Origin: Enterococcus timonensis
GTDB lineage: Bacteria; Bacillota; Bacilli; Lactobacillales; Enterococcaceae
Reading direction: 5' to 3'
Assembly (NCBI RefSeq): GCF_900104595.1
Contig: NZ_FNVY01000004.1
Location: 992,001 to 1,056,000, forward strand
DNA: 64,000 nucleotides
A program made the position numbers and the translations under genes. The notes under the pieces were generated by a model. That model worked only from the letters and a program-made list of their open reading frames with translations, did no database searches and was not told the DNA's origin. Each line of letters begins with the position of its first letter. Within the stretch, counting starts at the first letter, position 1. Positions 18,301 through 27,500 of this stretch are shown here, piece after piece.

Positions 18301-18329
18301 TTGTTTTTCCTGAATAACTTCGCTACAAT
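18301..18329 (+). promoter_or_regulatory. SigA-type promoter for the DUF1189 gene
   Basis: TTGTTT at 18301-18306 and TACAAT at 18324-18329 are separated by 17 bp, 32 bp before the ATG at 18361. Confidence 0.7.
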
Positions 18330-18360
18330 AAAGATATACGTACTGGAGAGGCGGAGAAAT

Positions 18361-19179
18361 ATGACTTTTTGGCAAGGATTACGCTATGCCTTAACCGATT
18401 TTAGAAAATTAATGAATGTGGTTTTTATGCCATTTTGGAAAGTGATGGTTTATAGTTTATTTTTGGCCGGCATATTAACCGTGCCGATTGTCTGGCAAAT
18501 GGGTCTAGCCAGTGACACTTTTAAATCTGACGCCCAAACAATTACCCACCAACTGCCGGATTTTGAAATTAAAAATCATCAACTGACGGCTGCTAACAAT
18601 CAAAGTGGTATTTTTATGACCGATCACTTAATTGTTACTTTTGATCCCGGTGATCAACGAACGGCCAAAGAAGTGTATGCTGATGCGTCGATTTCGACAA
18701 TTTCAGTGGGGCTTTTTTCTGATCAAGTAGTTGTCGGCCTGCCAAGCTCTGAAGTTTTAAATTCGGTGCTGGGGGGAAATCATTTTACTTTTAACTACGA
18801 CGAGGCCAACCTCGAAGGATTTTCCAAAGCAGAATTAAGCGACACCTTGCAAATGCGCCTGCCTTGGTGGTTGTATGTTTTATTATTTTTAGTGGCGCTC
18901 TACCCGGTTTTATTAAATTTATTAATCAATATTATCTTTTTGACCATCGCCGGACTGCTCTACGGATTAATGAAAGGCGTGCGAATTCGCTTTATGGCCG
19001 CCATGAAAATGGTGGTATTTGCCAGCACTTGGTCAGTCGTGGTGATGGCCGTCTTAAGTTTTATCGGTCTACCTTACAACGAAATGTTTGTCATGATGGT
19101 CTTAACGTTAATTGTCTTTTCCCAGATTTTGCGGGGATTCCCACAGCTGCCAAAACCGGGAACTGATCAAAAAAGTTAA
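18361..19179 (+). CDS. DUF1189 family membrane protein
   Basis: About 272 residues. The start is ATG 18361 after GGAGAGGCGGAG; the longer frame from 18301 would include the promoter. One membrane helix lies near residues 30-50, then an extracytoplasmic domain of about 120 residues, then a cluster of membrane helices (LPWWLYVLLFLVALYPVLLNLLINIIFLTIAG and later). The layout and the WQGLRYALTDFRKL N-terminus fit DUF1189. Function is not known. It stands alone before the dehydrogenase gene. Confidence 0.75.
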   Translation: MTFWQGLRYALTDFRKLMNVVFMPFWKVMVYSLFLAGILTVPIVWQMGLASDTFKSDAQTITHQLPDFEIKNHQLTAANNQSGIFMTDHLIVTFDPGDQRTAKEVYADASISTISVGLFSDQVVVGLPSSEVLNSVLGGNHFTFNYDEANLEGFSKAELSDTLQMRLPWWLYVLLFLVALYPVLLNLLINIIFLTIAGLLYGLMKGVRIRFMAAMKMVVFASTWSVVVMAVLSFIGLPYNEMFVMMVLTLIVFSQILRGFPQLPKPGTDQKS

Positions 19180-19226
19180 TGAAGTTAATTCTGTACTTTG
19201 TTTAAAATGTTTAAGGAGGATTCAGA

Positions 19227-20192
19227 ATGGAAAAAATTATTTTTGTCGGTCAACGTTACTCTAATGAAGAACTCGCTCGTTTGCAAAATAGTTTAACTAA
19301 GAAATTTGACGAAACGTATCGCGTCGTTAAAAAAGTCACTGAGCAAGAAAAACGGCAGATTGTAGCAATGTTAGACTCTGATCCAAAATTACTGGCTGAA
19401 CTTTTAGCAGACGAAAATTCTGCCCTTCAATTCGTGCAAGTCATCTCTACAGGGATTGATTATTTGCCGCTGGAACGCTTAGAAGAGCGCCAAGTAAAAA
19501 TTGCTAACGGGCGCGGGTTACAAAAAAACGCCGTGACTGAACATGTTTTAGCGGTCCTTTTTGCCCATCAACGCCAAATTTTAACCGCTGTTCACGATCA
19601 AGATCACCATATTTGGCGGCGTCCATTTGCTTCCATGAGTAACTTTTTTGGCAAAAAAATTATCATCGCCGGCACTGGCGTGATTAGCCAGCATTTGGCG
19701 AGTGTTTTAATCGCGCTTGGGGCAACCGTTGACGGCATTAACACGACAGGACATCCGGCTGAAAATTTTGACAAAACTTTTTCAATCAACGAATTAAGCA
19801 AGGCCGTGAAAGACCACGATATCATCATTAACTTATTGCCTTCAACTCCTGAAACGCAGCAAATTTTTAACGCCAACTTATTTGCCGAAATGCAAACAGG
19901 CGCAAGTTTTGTCAATGTCGGCCGCGGAGATGCCGTGGTGATGGAGGATTTAGTCGCCTCATTAAACGACAATCAATTGTCCTTTGCCGCTTTAGATGTC
20001 TTTGATCCGGAACCTTTGTCCGATACTTCCCCATTATGGGCCCATTCAAAAATTTTAATTACACCTCATATTGCCGGCATGACTGATGATTTGTTCCCCC
20101 GATTTTATCAATTGGCTGAAAAAAATCTTTTAAGCTTTTTGGAAAATGGTCAGGCTGCCAAAAATCAAATCGACTTTGATAAAGGCTATTAA
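19227..20192 (+). CDS. D-2-hydroxyacid dehydrogenase family protein
   Basis: A 321-residue NAD(P)-dependent oxidoreductase of the D-isomer 2-hydroxyacid dehydrogenase family. The nucleotide-binding segment IIAGTGVISQHLASVLIALGA keeps the GxGxxx start. NVGRGDAVVMEDLVASL carries the catalytic Arg region, DVFDPEPL the Glu region and LITPHIAGMT the catalytic His. The N-terminal substrate domain is divergent, so the substrate cannot be named. ATG 19227 follows AAGGAGG. A bidirectional terminator follows. Confidence 0.85.
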   Translation: MEKIIFVGQRYSNEELARLQNSLTKKFDETYRVVKKVTEQEKRQIVAMLDSDPKLLAELLADENSALQFVQVISTGIDYLPLERLEERQVKIANGRGLQKNAVTEHVLAVLFAHQRQILTAVHDQDHHIWRRPFASMSNFFGKKIIIAGTGVISQHLASVLIALGATVDGINTTGHPAENFDKTFSINELSKAVKDHDIIINLLPSTPETQQIFNANLFAEMQTGASFVNVGRGDAVVMEDLVASLNDNQLSFAALDVFDPEPLSDTSPLWAHSKILITPHIAGMTDDLFPRFYQLAEKNLLSFLENGQAAKNQIDFDKGY

Positions 20193-20199
20193 AAAACAA

Positions 20200-20240
20200 A
20201 AAAGTTTGCTTCAGGTTTTTAGCCTGGAGCAAACTTTTTT
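20200..20240. terminator. Bidirectional terminator between dehydrogenase and HesB-like gene
   Basis: AAAGTTTGCTTCAGG and CCTGGAGCAAACTTT pair around a T-rich loop, with A and T runs on either side. It serves the plus-strand dehydrogenase and the minus-strand HesB-like gene. Confidence 0.85.
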
Positions 20241-20244
20241 TAAC

Positions 20245-20544
20245 TTATTTTTGTTCGATAAATTCGTAAATGGGTTCATCTTTTTTTTCATCGTAATCAA
20301 TGTTTAAATCATGATCATGGAAAAACCATTCATCATTTTTTTCGATGTAATAATCGATGTCATCAATATTTTCGCTATATAAAGCATCGTCTGGCTCGCC
20401 CACATTCATCCCCATGGAAAATCCTTCGTGAATGGCGGTTTTCCCGTAAACTTTCCCGAAAAATCCTACCGCCGAACCATTTTTTAAGCCGACCTCTTTT
20501 TTAAACCAAGCTTGCGCTTTTGGTGTGACTGAAATTTTCAACAC
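20245..20544 (-). CDS. HesB/IscA-like (YneR-type) protein
   Basis: A 99-residue protein of the HesB-like group (KISVTPKAQAWFKKEVGLKNGSAVGFFGKVYG...GFSMGMN). The three cysteines that bind iron-sulfur clusters in true IscA proteins are absent, as in the YneR branch found in Firmicutes. It is acidic towards the C-terminus. ATG 20544 follows a GGGGCGATG-like site. It is monocistronic. The role is unknown; an iron-sulfur function should not be assumed. Confidence 0.75.
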   Translation of the reverse strand: MLKISVTPKAQAWFKKEVGLKNGSAVGFFGKVYGKTAIHEGFSMGMNVGEPDDALYSENIDDIDYYIEKNDEWFFHDHDLNIDYDEKKDEPIYEFIEQK

Positions 20545-20693
20545 ATCGCCCCCCTTATCAACATTATTTTAGCATAGTTGTCAAAAATCTTCGGGCCAAA
20601 TGCTTTCAAATGCTTTTTTAAATTCTAGTTAAGTTTTTAAAATCTTCACCGGCAAATCTCCATCTGTGAGATAATGTAAAAAAGGAGGTTTCT

Positions 20694-21125
20694 ATGCGTA
20701 ATACAAATTCGAAGTTTTATACCAAATTTCTACCAAAAGTCATTCAATTTATGAAAGGACGGTACGGTCAAAACGATGCCTTAAATAAATTTCTTACTCG
20801 CACCGGCTTCTTTTTCTTGTTGGTAAGTTTGTTCTGGTGGCGGCCGATTTTTTTACCGTTAGCCATTATTTTTTTATTAATTTCATGGTTTCGACTGTAT
20901 TCTAAAAAGATTTACGTCCGGGCCAATGAAAACCAAAAATTTCTCAAACAAACCTCCGGCATCCATCGTTTTTTTCATTTTTACATTCGGGCCTTTAAAG
21001 AACGCAAAACGTACAAATATTTTCATTGTAAAAATTGTCACCAAGCCCTCCGTGTCCCTCGTGGTCGTGGCGCCTTAGAAGTGACTTGTAAAAATTGCCA
21101 CCAACAAATGAAAACGAAAAGCTAA
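20694..21125 (+). CDS. Zinc-ribbon membrane protein of unknown function
   Basis: A 143-residue basic protein. Two adjacent hydrophobic stretches near residues 45-70 (FFFLLVSLFWWRPIFLPLAIIFLLISW) form a hairpin in the membrane. The C-terminus holds CKNCHQALRVPRG and CKNCHQQ, two CxxC pairs of a rubredoxin-like zinc ribbon. ATG 20694 follows AAAGGAGG. I recognise the layout from conserved hypothetical Firmicute proteins but no function. Confidence 0.7.
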   Translation: MRNTNSKFYTKFLPKVIQFMKGRYGQNDALNKFLTRTGFFFLLVSLFWWRPIFLPLAIIFLLISWFRLYSKKIYVRANENQKFLKQTSGIHRFFHFYIRAFKERKTYKYFHCKNCHQALRVPRGRGALEVTCKNCHQQMKTKS

Positions 21126-21172
21126 GTGAAACGATCCACCAAATTAAAACCAGACAAAACCAATTAAAACCA

Positions 21173-21208
21173 AAAACCGCCCCGTCACCTGACGAGTCGG
21201 TTTTTTTG
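21173..21208 (+). terminator. Rho-independent terminator
   Basis: AAAACCG...CGTC-ACCT-GACG...CGGTTTTTTT follows the zinc-ribbon gene by about 50 bp. Confidence 0.8.
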
Positions 21209-21215
21209 TCTTATT

Positions 21216-21878
21216 TTATTTGCTCATTTGATCATCGAGCGCTTCTACATCATTGGTTTCGCCAATCACTAATAGCGAATCATTTTCTTTAACAATTTCT
21301 GTGGCTAAAGGCGAGACAATCAAATCACTTTTCCGACGAATGCCAATCACATTCAGACTAAACCGTTGACGGAAATTCAAATCTAGCAAACTTTGATTGA
21401 AAAATTTAGGATTAGTAACATTGACTTCCGCAATCGAATACTGATCAGATAGCTCCAAGTAATCCATAATATTTTTAGAAATTAAATGATGGGCAATGCG
21501 AACACCCATATCCCGCTCTGGATGAACAACGCGATCGGCGCCGATTTTTTCTAGCACCCGGGCATGATTTTCATTTTGCGCCTTAGCTAAAATCCGCGGC
21601 ACACCCATTTCCTTAACCATTAAAGTAACTAAAATGCTAGCTTGAATGTCTTCACCAATGGCAATAATCACCGTGTCAAAATTACGAATCCCCAAACTCC
21701 GCAACACCCCTTCATCTTGGGCGTTGGCTACTACGGCATGGGTGGCCACATTCATATATTCATTCACCTGATCTTCATTCATATCAACAGCCAAGACTTC
21801 TTGTCCAGCGGCGGCTAACGTCCGGCAAATGCTCCCTCCAAATCGACCTAAGCCGATAATGGCAAAATTCTGTTTCAT
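21216..21878 (-). CDS. ktrA: KtrA/TrkA-type potassium channel regulator (RCK)
   Basis: A 220-residue cytosolic gating subunit. The RCK_N domain has the nucleotide motif IIGLGRFGGSICRTLAAAG with Asp at the end of strand 2 (VLAVDMNEDQV). The RCK_C domain spans about residues 135-220 (IAEVNVTNPKFFNQSLLDLNFR...DSLLVIGE) and binds c-di-AMP in relatives. Length matches KtrA/KtrC. The membrane partner KtrB is not in the window, which is usual for KtrC-like orphans, so the A or C assignment is open. Confidence 0.88.
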   Translation of the reverse strand: MKQNFAIIGLGRFGGSICRTLAAAGQEVLAVDMNEDQVNEYMNVATHAVVANAQDEGVLRSLGIRNFDTVIIAIGEDIQASILVTLMVKEMGVPRILAKAQNENHARVLEKIGADRVVHPERDMGVRIAHHLISKNIMDYLELSDQYSIAEVNVTNPKFFNQSLLDLNFRQRFSLNVIGIRRKSDLIVSPLATEIVKENDSLLVIGETNDVEALDDQMSK

Positions 21879-21959
21879 TACTTCCCCTAACCTTCCTATT
21901 TATCATTAATGAATTCATTATACGCAACAATTGTCATTTTGTAACGCATTTTCATAAAA

Positions 21960-21987
21960 TAAAAACGCCCACCGCTTGTGGACGCGT
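21960..21987 (-). terminator. Rho-independent terminator of liaFSR
   Basis: On the minus strand CGTCCAC-N5-GTGGGCG is followed by TTTTT, shortly after the liaR stop. Confidence 0.8.
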
Positions 21988-22009
21988 AAATGTACCATTC
22001 AAAAATTTT

Positions 22010-22642
22010 TTACTCCGCTAAATGATGTTGAAACGCATAAATCGCCGCTTGCGTGCGATCTTCCACTTCTAGTTTAGCTAAAATATTGGAGACGTGGGTT
22101 TTAACGGTTTTTAAAGTGATAAAAAGTTCGTCAGCAATTTCTTGATTGCTATATCCTTTGGCAATTAATAATAAAATTTCATTTTCACGATTAGTTAAGT
22201 CTTCATGTAAAACAGGTTCATTTTTGCGCGCCATCCGTTCCATCATTTTTTCGGTGACTTCTGGTTCCAACACCCGTTCCCCGCGAACAGTGGCACGAAT
22301 CGCGTTAGCAATTTCCGCAGCCGAAGAAGTTTTTAACAAATAACCAGCAGCGCCAGCTTCAATGGCAGGATAGACTTTTTCGTCATCAATAAAACTCGTC
22401 ACAATTAAAATTTTCGCTTGCGGCCAATCTTTAAGAATCGCTTGGGTGGAGGCGATGCCGTCCATCACTTCCATCACTAAATCCATCAAAATCACATCCG
22501 GGCGCAAATCTAGCGCTTTTTCGTAACCGATTTGGCCATTTTCTGCCTCACCAATCACTTCAATATCATCTTGAACGGATAAATAAGCGGAAACCCCCAT
22601 CCGCACCATTTCGTGATCATCCACTAACAACACTTTAATCAT
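22010..22642 (-). CDS. liaR: Response regulator LiaR (VraR family)
   Basis: A 210-residue NarL-type regulator. The receiver domain has phosphoacceptor Asp in [11 protein letters not shown], acidic VDDHE at the start, and the Thr/Lys switch residues in IVTSF and LLKTS. The output is a LuxR-type HTH ([40 protein letters not shown]). It responds to cell-wall antibiotic and envelope stress. It overlaps liaS by 8 bp and is the last gene of liaFSR. Confidence 0.93.
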   Translation of the reverse strand: MIKVLLVDDHEMVRMGVSAYLSVQDDIEVIGEAENGQIGYEKALDLRPDVILMDLVMEVMDGIASTQAILKDWPQAKILIVTSFIDDEKVYPAIEAGAAGYLLKTSSAAEIANAIRATVRGERVLEPEVTEKMMERMARKNEPVLHEDLTNRENEILLLIAKGYSNQEIADELFITLKTVKTHVSNILAKLEVEDRTQAAIYAFQHHLAE

Positions 22643-23705
22643 TTTTTTCCTCCTTGGACCTTGGAATTTTAATTTCTACTGACGTCCCTTGCCCTTTAAA
22701 ACTAATTATTTTCACCGTGCCACCAAGACCAGCGACCCGCTCTTTAATATTAGTCAGTCCGTAACTGCCCGCCTTAGAATCTTCCGTATCAAAACCGACG
22801 CCGTCATCGACAAAGCGCAATAAGACATTGTTACCAATTTCGTGCAAATAGACTTCTAAAGTGTTAGCTTTGGCGTGGCGCAACGTGTTGGACAATAATT
22901 CTTGGACAATCCGAAACAGGTGATCTTCCACCCCTTGCGGTAACTTAACGTCCTCTGCTTCCCATTTTAAACCAATTTGAATTTTATTTTGCAATTCTTT
23001 TAATAATTGCTCAATCCCTTTTTTCAAACTTTTTCCTTCCAAATTAGTCGGCCGCAAATGTAAAAGCAGCGCCCGCATTTCTGATTGGGAAGTATTAATA
23101 ATCGAGGCCACTAGCGCCAATTGTTTTTTAAATCCATCTGGCAATTCTTGTTTTTCCGATTGCTCCGTCAGCGCAGATAACATCATCATGGCGGCAAATA
23201 ATTGTTGGGAAACTGAATCATGCAACTCCCGAGCCAAACGATGACGTTCTTGCGTGAGAATTTCTTCTTTCGTTACGCCGTCCACCATTTCTGGCCGAGC
23301 ATTGACGACTTGTAATTCTTGCGATAAATTTTGCAATTTAGCGGCAATCGCCATAATATCCCGATCGATATTTTGAAGTTCCGGATCATTTTGGGTAATC
23401 GGCCGACTGAGGTAGGCATTTTCATATGTCCCGGTAGCTAAAAGATGAATTTTTTCTTCTAGGCGATGGGCTTGCCCTTTTTGGGTAAAAGTAATAATCA
23501 AAAATAAAATAATAGCTGCAAACAATGAAATCCCCAGCAAATACAAGAGTAGAGGAACGCCAAAAATCCGTTCCCCTAAAATATGTTCGAAAAATTTTTC
23601 CTCAGATTGCGCCGATACATATAAAAACATCGTAAAAATTAAAATTAGAAAAGTGGAAATGGCGCCATATAAGGCCACCATTTTCCGCTGATTGCTTCCT
23701 GTCAT
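22635..23705 (-). CDS. liaS: Sensor histidine kinase LiaS
   Basis: A 356-residue NarX/DesK-type kinase. Two membrane helices (about residues 10-30 and 50-70) flank a very short extracytoplasmic loop, the intramembrane-sensing pattern of LiaS. The HisKA_3 box [19 protein letters not shown] carries the phospho-His. The ATPase has [19 protein letters not shown] and [10 protein letters not shown]. It overlaps liaF by 4 bp (ATGA) and liaR by 8 bp, so the three are translationally coupled. Confidence 0.93.
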   Translation of the reverse strand: MTGSNQRKMVALYGAISTFLILIFTMFLYVSAQSEEKFFEHILGERIFGVPLLLYLLGISLFAAIILFLIITFTQKGQAHRLEEKIHLLATGTYENAYLSRPITQNDPELQNIDRDIMAIAAKLQNLSQELQVVNARPEMVDGVTKEEILTQERHRLARELHDSVSQQLFAAMMMLSALTEQSEKQELPDGFKKQLALVASIINTSQSEMRALLLHLRPTNLEGKSLKKGIEQLLKELQNKIQIGLKWEAEDVKLPQGVEDHLFRIVQELLSNTLRHAKANTLEVYLHEIGNNVLLRFVDDGVGFDTEDSKAGSYGLTNIKERVAGLGGTVKIISFKGQGTSVEIKIPRSKEEKND

Positions 23706-24436
23706 ACAAAAATCACCTCAAGATCCCCAAAGAAACTAGAAGTAACAATTTTTAAGCGACGTTCGTTGTGGTCGTAGTCTTCAGAAAATAATTTTATCGC
23801 TTCATTTTTCATAGGATATTCTTCTTGATTAAAAATAACTTTCCCCACAAAAGTCGAATGCTCCACCATTAAACCAATCCCCGCTGGCACTAAAATCCGC
23901 GTCCGGCCAAATCCTTTACGGACCATAATCACCGAATCATTTTTCGGCAGCAACGTATTGCCTAAATCAATAATCGTATCGCCAGATAGCGCGGTAATAT
24001 TAATATCGTCCCATTCATAGACTTCATTCATCCCGATGCGATCGTTAGTAAACCATGGCCGCTTGTAGCGCCGACCGCCTTTTGGTGTGGGCGTAACAGA
24101 ATCGACTCTTTGCATGGATTTTTCTTTCCAAGGCGCTTTATTAAATAAATCCACCCCAGAAATTTCTACACCTTTAAGTCCGACAAAAACAATTCCAAAA
24201 ATCAGCATTCCCCAAAATGCCCACGCATTAAACAAAGCGATACCGCCACAGACTAGACCAAGAAAGGCTAGAAAATTACGTGAACGCTTGTTATGGGTGT
24301 TGCGCGCGGCAAAAAAGATCAAAAAGATGCCGACAAAAAGTAAAATCAACAATCCTGTATTGTGTCCCACTTGCCAAAGCATCGCCAAGGCTAATAAACT
24401 TTCAACTACTATAAAAAAACGCCAAGCGCTATTCAC
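23702..24436 (-). CDS. liaF: LiaF, inhibitor of LiaS signalling
   Basis: A 244-residue membrane protein: four short N-terminal helices (to about residue 85), then a cytosolic-type C-terminal domain with the repeated beta signature INITALSGDTIIDLGNTLLPKNDSVIMVRKGFGRTRILVP and [10 protein letters not shown] of the LiaF/YvqF C-terminal family. It keeps LiaS off in unstressed cells. The start is GTG 24436, eight bases after GGAGG. Three AGTCTAA boxes lie just upstream and may be LiaR sites. Confidence 0.9.
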   Translation of the reverse strand: MNSAWRFFIVVESLLALAMLWQVGHNTGLLILLFVGIFLIFFAARNTHNKRSRNFLAFLGLVCGGIALFNAWAFWGMLIFGIVFVGLKGVEISGVDLFNKAPWKEKSMQRVDSVTPTPKGGRRYKRPWFTNDRIGMNEVYEWDDINITALSGDTIIDLGNTLLPKNDSVIMVRKGFGRTRILVPAGIGLMVEHSTFVGKVIFNQEEYPMKNEAIKLFSEDYDHNERRLKIVTSSFFGDLEVIFV

Positions 24437-24458
24437 AATGAAGCCCTCCTTTTAACAT

Positions 24459-24526
24459 AGTCTAAGTATATGGCAAAATCAAGCCGATCACCCCAAGCTA
24501 AAGTCTAAAATGTTTCTCAGTCTAAA
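24459..24526. promoter_or_regulatory. AGTCTAA boxes upstream of liaF
   Basis: AGTCTAAG at 24459-24466, AGTCTAAA at 24502-24509 and AGTCTAAA at 24519-24526 (plus strand), the last two 17 bp apart. LiaR/VraR regulators usually activate their own operon and bind AGT/ACT-containing direct or inverted sites. Assignment to LiaR is inference. Confidence 0.4.
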
Positions 24527-24560
24527 GTCGTAGATAGCCATTTTTTATTTGCCGGAAAAG

Positions 24561-24594
24561 AAAAAAATCGTAGCCCAGGCTACGAAATTTTTTA
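24561..24594 (-). terminator. Rho-independent terminator of greA
   Basis: CGTAGCC-CAG-GGCTACG with flanking A and T runs lies immediately after the greA stop. Confidence 0.88.
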
Positions 24595-25074
24595 TTAAGC
24601 TTGAGCGACGGCAAGAATTTTGACTTTCATTTCGCCACCAGGAGTTGCAATCGATACTTCATCGCCAATATGACAGCCAATTAACGCTTTAGCAATTGGA
24701 CTTTCGTTAGAAATTTTTCCTGATAAAGGATCTGCTTCAGCGGAACCAACGATGGTATATTCTTCAATATCACTTTCGCCAATTTCTTGGAAGCTGACTT
24801 TTTTCCCGATAGAAACTTCATCTTGGGCCACATGACCATTATCAATAATTTCGGCAAAACGAATCATCGTTTCTAATGTCGAAACGCGCCCTTCAACAAA
24901 GGCTTGTTCATCTTTGGCTGACTCATACTCGGAATTTTCCGAAAGGTCCCCAAAGCCCCGCGCGATTTTAATCCGCTCCACAATTTCCCCGCGGCGCACG
25001 GTTTTTAAATATTCTAGTTCTTCTTCTAATTTCTGTTTACCTTCTACGGTCATTGGATAGACTTTTACTACCAT
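24595..25074 (-). CDS. greA: Transcription elongation factor GreA
   Basis: About 159 residues from ATG 25074; the extension to 25155 has no homology and precedes the GGGG-type RBS. The N-terminal coiled coil carries the acidic tip residues ([18 protein letters not shown]) that reach the RNA polymerase active site to trigger transcript cleavage. The C-terminal FKBP-like domain includes [23 protein letters not shown]. Single gene with its own terminator. Confidence 0.96.
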   Translation of the reverse strand: MVVKVYPMTVEGKQKLEEELEYLKTVRRGEIVERIKIARGFGDLSENSEYESAKDEQAFVEGRVSTLETMIRFAEIIDNGHVAQDEVSIGKKVSFQEIGESDIEEYTIVGSAEADPLSGKISNESPIAKALIGCHIGDEVSIATPGGEMKVKILAVAQA

Positions 25075-25195
25075 GACAAAAACCCCTTTTTCGATATATA
25101 TTTTCAAATTCAATATGTTGACTAATACTAATGTAAGATAGCAGACTCTCGACAAAAAGTAAATAACAAAAACTCATTTAACGAAAATTTTTATT

Positions 25196-25232
25196 AAAAA
25201 AGCTTTGACGGAGTGAACCGCCAAAACTTTTT
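25196..25232 (-). terminator. Rho-independent terminator of mltG
   Basis: On the minus strand AAGTTTTGGCGG-TTCACT-CCGTCAAAGCTT is a twelve-pair stem with two wobbles, then TTTT. It lies just past the mltG stop. Confidence 0.8.
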
Positions 25233-25243
25233 GCGGAAATCTT

Positions 25244-27094
25244 TTAATTATTCACGTATTGAGCCACTAATTGATTATGCTCGTCTAGCGTTCGGGCGTA
25301 ATAAACGATCCCGGTGGTGATGTCAGCGACGAAATAATAATAATCATTGGCTTGTGGATATAAAACGGCTTGAATGGACGCTTCAGACGGACTGTTAAAT
25401 GGTCCCGGCCCGTAACCGCGGTTGGCATACAAATTATACGGTGAGTCCACTTGCGTATCTTCAATAGTTAACAGTTCTTTGTGTTCATCTAAAGCATATA
25501 AAACGGAAATATCTGATTGCAACGGCATATCAATTGCCAAACGATTATAAAAGACTTGAGCGATATTCCGCCGATCTTCATCTTTACTGCCCTCTTTTTC
25601 GGTTAGGGAAGCTAAAGTTAACATTTGTTGGACGGTAATTCCGCGCGTAGCAATTTCATCGTAATAATTACTCAAGACATCAGCAGATTTTTGAACCATT
25701 TGGGCAACTAAGCCATCTATTTCTCCACCCGGCGTTAAGGTATAAGTCGCTGGGAATAAATATCCTTCCAAATGATAGCGCGTATCAGTAGCATCAGCGG
25801 CAGACTGTAACAACTCAGGGAATTTTTTTAATTGCGCTTGGAAAAATGCTTCGTCATTAATAACTTCCATAAAATCTTGCTTCGTGTACGGTGTATTTTC
25901 CTCAATGGCAGTCCCGATTTGATCAATCGTGTAGCCTTCTGGAATTAACAAGGTTTGCTGCACCGTATCGCCGGCTTTTAAAGTACTGGCAATTTGATCC
26001 AGCGTCATATTCGGCGCCAAATCGTAAAAACCCGCTTGAAAACCACTTTGATTATGTAGCTTCATATAATAGTTGAAAACAACGGCAGATTTGATAATTT
26101 TATTTTCTTCAAGCACGGCGCCGATTTGTTTATTGGAAGAACCTAGCGGAATTTCTACTAATTCAGTAGTGGAATTTGCGGTATCCAGCGGTTTTTGCCC
26201 CGACTGCCAAAAATTCCAAAAAGAAATACCACCAATTAAAAGAACTACGACAAAAACCAAAATCAAAATAGCCACAATCCGCCGAACAAAGACATTTTCT
26301 TTTTGGCGAACTTTTTTCTTGCGTTCACTAGTTGGCATTTCGTTATTCTCCTTCAATAAATCTTGCACCGTTTCTTTCTTTTTAGAAGAAAGACGACTGG
26401 ATGAGCGCGTTGAATCTGTATTTTCGTCGTTAGATTCGTTTGGGTTGTTTGTTGCAGTAACATTTGTTTCAGTAACAGAATTTTCGGCAGCATTTTCGGC
26501 AGCGTTGGTTTGAGTCTCAGCTTGGCTCTCCAGAGTTTCCTCTACTTTAGACAAATGAGTTGTGGCTTGTTTTTCCAACTTTTCAGCGCCAACTTGATTT
26601 TTTTTTCGATCAAAGCCGATTTGTTCAGGATTTTTCCGGGTGAATAAATTATTTTCATTTGCATTATTTTCTCCAGCTGGAACTTCGGCAGATGATTTTC
26701 CACCTCGAGTAATTCGCACCCGAGATTTAGCTGGCGTTTTATTGGTTGCCGATCTATTTTCTATTTCCGAAGAATCATTCGAGGTCTTGGTTAATGCTTG
26801 ATCTTGTTGGCCAAGCCGAACATCTTGTTGTTGCATTTTTTCTTCGATGCGACGAGAAAAGCGATTAGCATCCACTTTTTTACGGGACGCGCGACTACCA
26901 AGTATGTCTGAAGTTGCCGGCCGTTTAGTAGCTGGTGCCTTTTTATTTTCTTGCTCTTCTTGGTTATCTTGCCCATCGCGTATCGAGCGCAGGACTTGTT
27001 CTTTAAGACTCAATTCATCATTTTTAATTGATTTTTCGTTTGGCTCATTGGATGTTGGTTTTTCTCCCACGCCAATCCCCCTCATTCCGTTCAT
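25244..27094 (-). CDS. mltG: Endolytic murein transglycosylase MltG
   Basis: About 616 residues. A long, charged, Asn/Glu-rich cytoplasmic N-terminus (about 270 residues) is followed by one membrane helix (VRRIVAILILVFVVVLLIGGISFW), a LysM-like region (TELVEIPLGSSNKQIGAVLEENKII) and the YceG/MltG domain. The catalytic Glu is in ASLTEKEGSKDEDRRNIAQVFYNRL, and SDISVLYAL, DSPYNLYANRGYGPGPFNSPS are present. It cleaves nascent glycan strands. ATG 27094 is used. A GTG at 27070 has a stronger RBS (AGGGGG, six bases) and sits better behind a TATAAT at 27108-27113, so the true start may be 27070. Confidence 0.9.
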   Translation of the reverse strand: MNGMRGIGVGEKPTSNEPNEKSIKNDELSLKEQVLRSIRDGQDNQEEQENKKAPATKRPATSDILGSRASRKKVDANRFSRRIEEKMQQQDVRLGQQDQALTKTSNDSSEIENRSATNKTPAKSRVRITRGGKSSAEVPAGENNANENNLFTRKNPEQIGFDRKKNQVGAEKLEKQATTHLSKVEETLESQAETQTNAAENAAENSVTETNVTATNNPNESNDENTDSTRSSSRLSSKKKETVQDLLKENNEMPTSERKKKVRQKENVFVRRIVAILILVFVVVLLIGGISFWNFWQSGQKPLDTANSTTELVEIPLGSSNKQIGAVLEENKIIKSAVVFNYYMKLHNQSGFQAGFYDLAPNMTLDQIASTLKAGDTVQQTLLIPEGYTIDQIGTAIEENTPYTKQDFMEVINDEAFFQAQLKKFPELLQSAADATDTRYHLEGYLFPATYTLTPGGEIDGLVAQMVQKSADVLSNYYDEIATRGITVQQMLTLASLTEKEGSKDEDRRNIAQVFYNRLAIDMPLQSDISVLYALDEHKELLTIEDTQVDSPYNLYANRGYGPGPFNSPSEASIQAVLYPQANDYYYFVADITTGIVYYARTLDEHNQLVAQYVNN

Positions 27095-27185
27095 TTTCGC
27101 TTTTCCTATTATAACTGATATTGCCGGAAAAATGAACGAAAGAATCGTGATATGGTACAGTAGAAATTACAAATTTTTATTTCCA

Positions 27186-27380
27186 GAAAAAAATCAGCAC
27201 CATTTTCCACTTCTCTAAGATAAGAAAAATGGAAAATTACCGCTGATTTCAAAATCATTTCTTTCTATAAATAATGCTCAATCGGTACTTACAAAATCAG
27301 CACATTAAAACAAACCCATACTGGTAATTCCAGCAAGTATCAAAAGTCAATAGCAAAGTTATAAAATCAAAAATGTAATC
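27186..27380 (-). ncRNA. Candidate small RNA or terminated leader upstream of mltG
   Basis: A near-consensus promoter (27387-27415, minus strand) fires into a stretch of about 195 nt with no ORF. The stretch ends in a strong intrinsic terminator: AAATCAGC and ATTTTCCA pair with TGGAAAAT and GCTGATTT (27190-27249), then a run of seven T. An internal hairpin CTGG-AATTA-CCAG lies near 27325-27340. It points towards mltG, so it may be an independent sRNA or an attenuated 5' leader. I do not recognise a known RNA family. Confidence 0.5.
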
Positions 27381-27386
27381 GCTGTT

Positions 27387-27415
27387 ATTATACTCGATTA
27401 TGATAGCGTTGTCTA
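27387..27415 (-). promoter_or_regulatory. SigA-type promoter of the candidate small RNA
   Basis: On the minus strand TAGACA (27410-27415) and TATAAT (27387-27392) are exactly 17 bp apart. Confidence 0.7.
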
Positions 27416-27500
27416 GTGCTATTTGATAGGTTTTAGAAGAATATTATCTGTAAGTATTATCCTTTCCTTAAAATAAAGTCTTCCAATAATAGACTAACAT

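Noticed and set aside
18118-18375. 85-residue minus-strand frame upstream of sodA
   Set aside because: Covers the sodA RBS and the divergent promoter region, has no RBS and no family resemblance.
26073-26513. 146-residue plus-strand frame inside mltG
   Set aside because: Antisense of the Asn/Glu-rich MltG linker; composition and position show it is a shadow.
27420-27450. GTTTTAGAAG segment suggesting a CRISPR repeat or tracrRNA
   Set aside because: Occurs once, has no spacer-repeat array nearby and no cas gene in the window; the adjacent RNA candidate lacks tracrRNA hallmarks.
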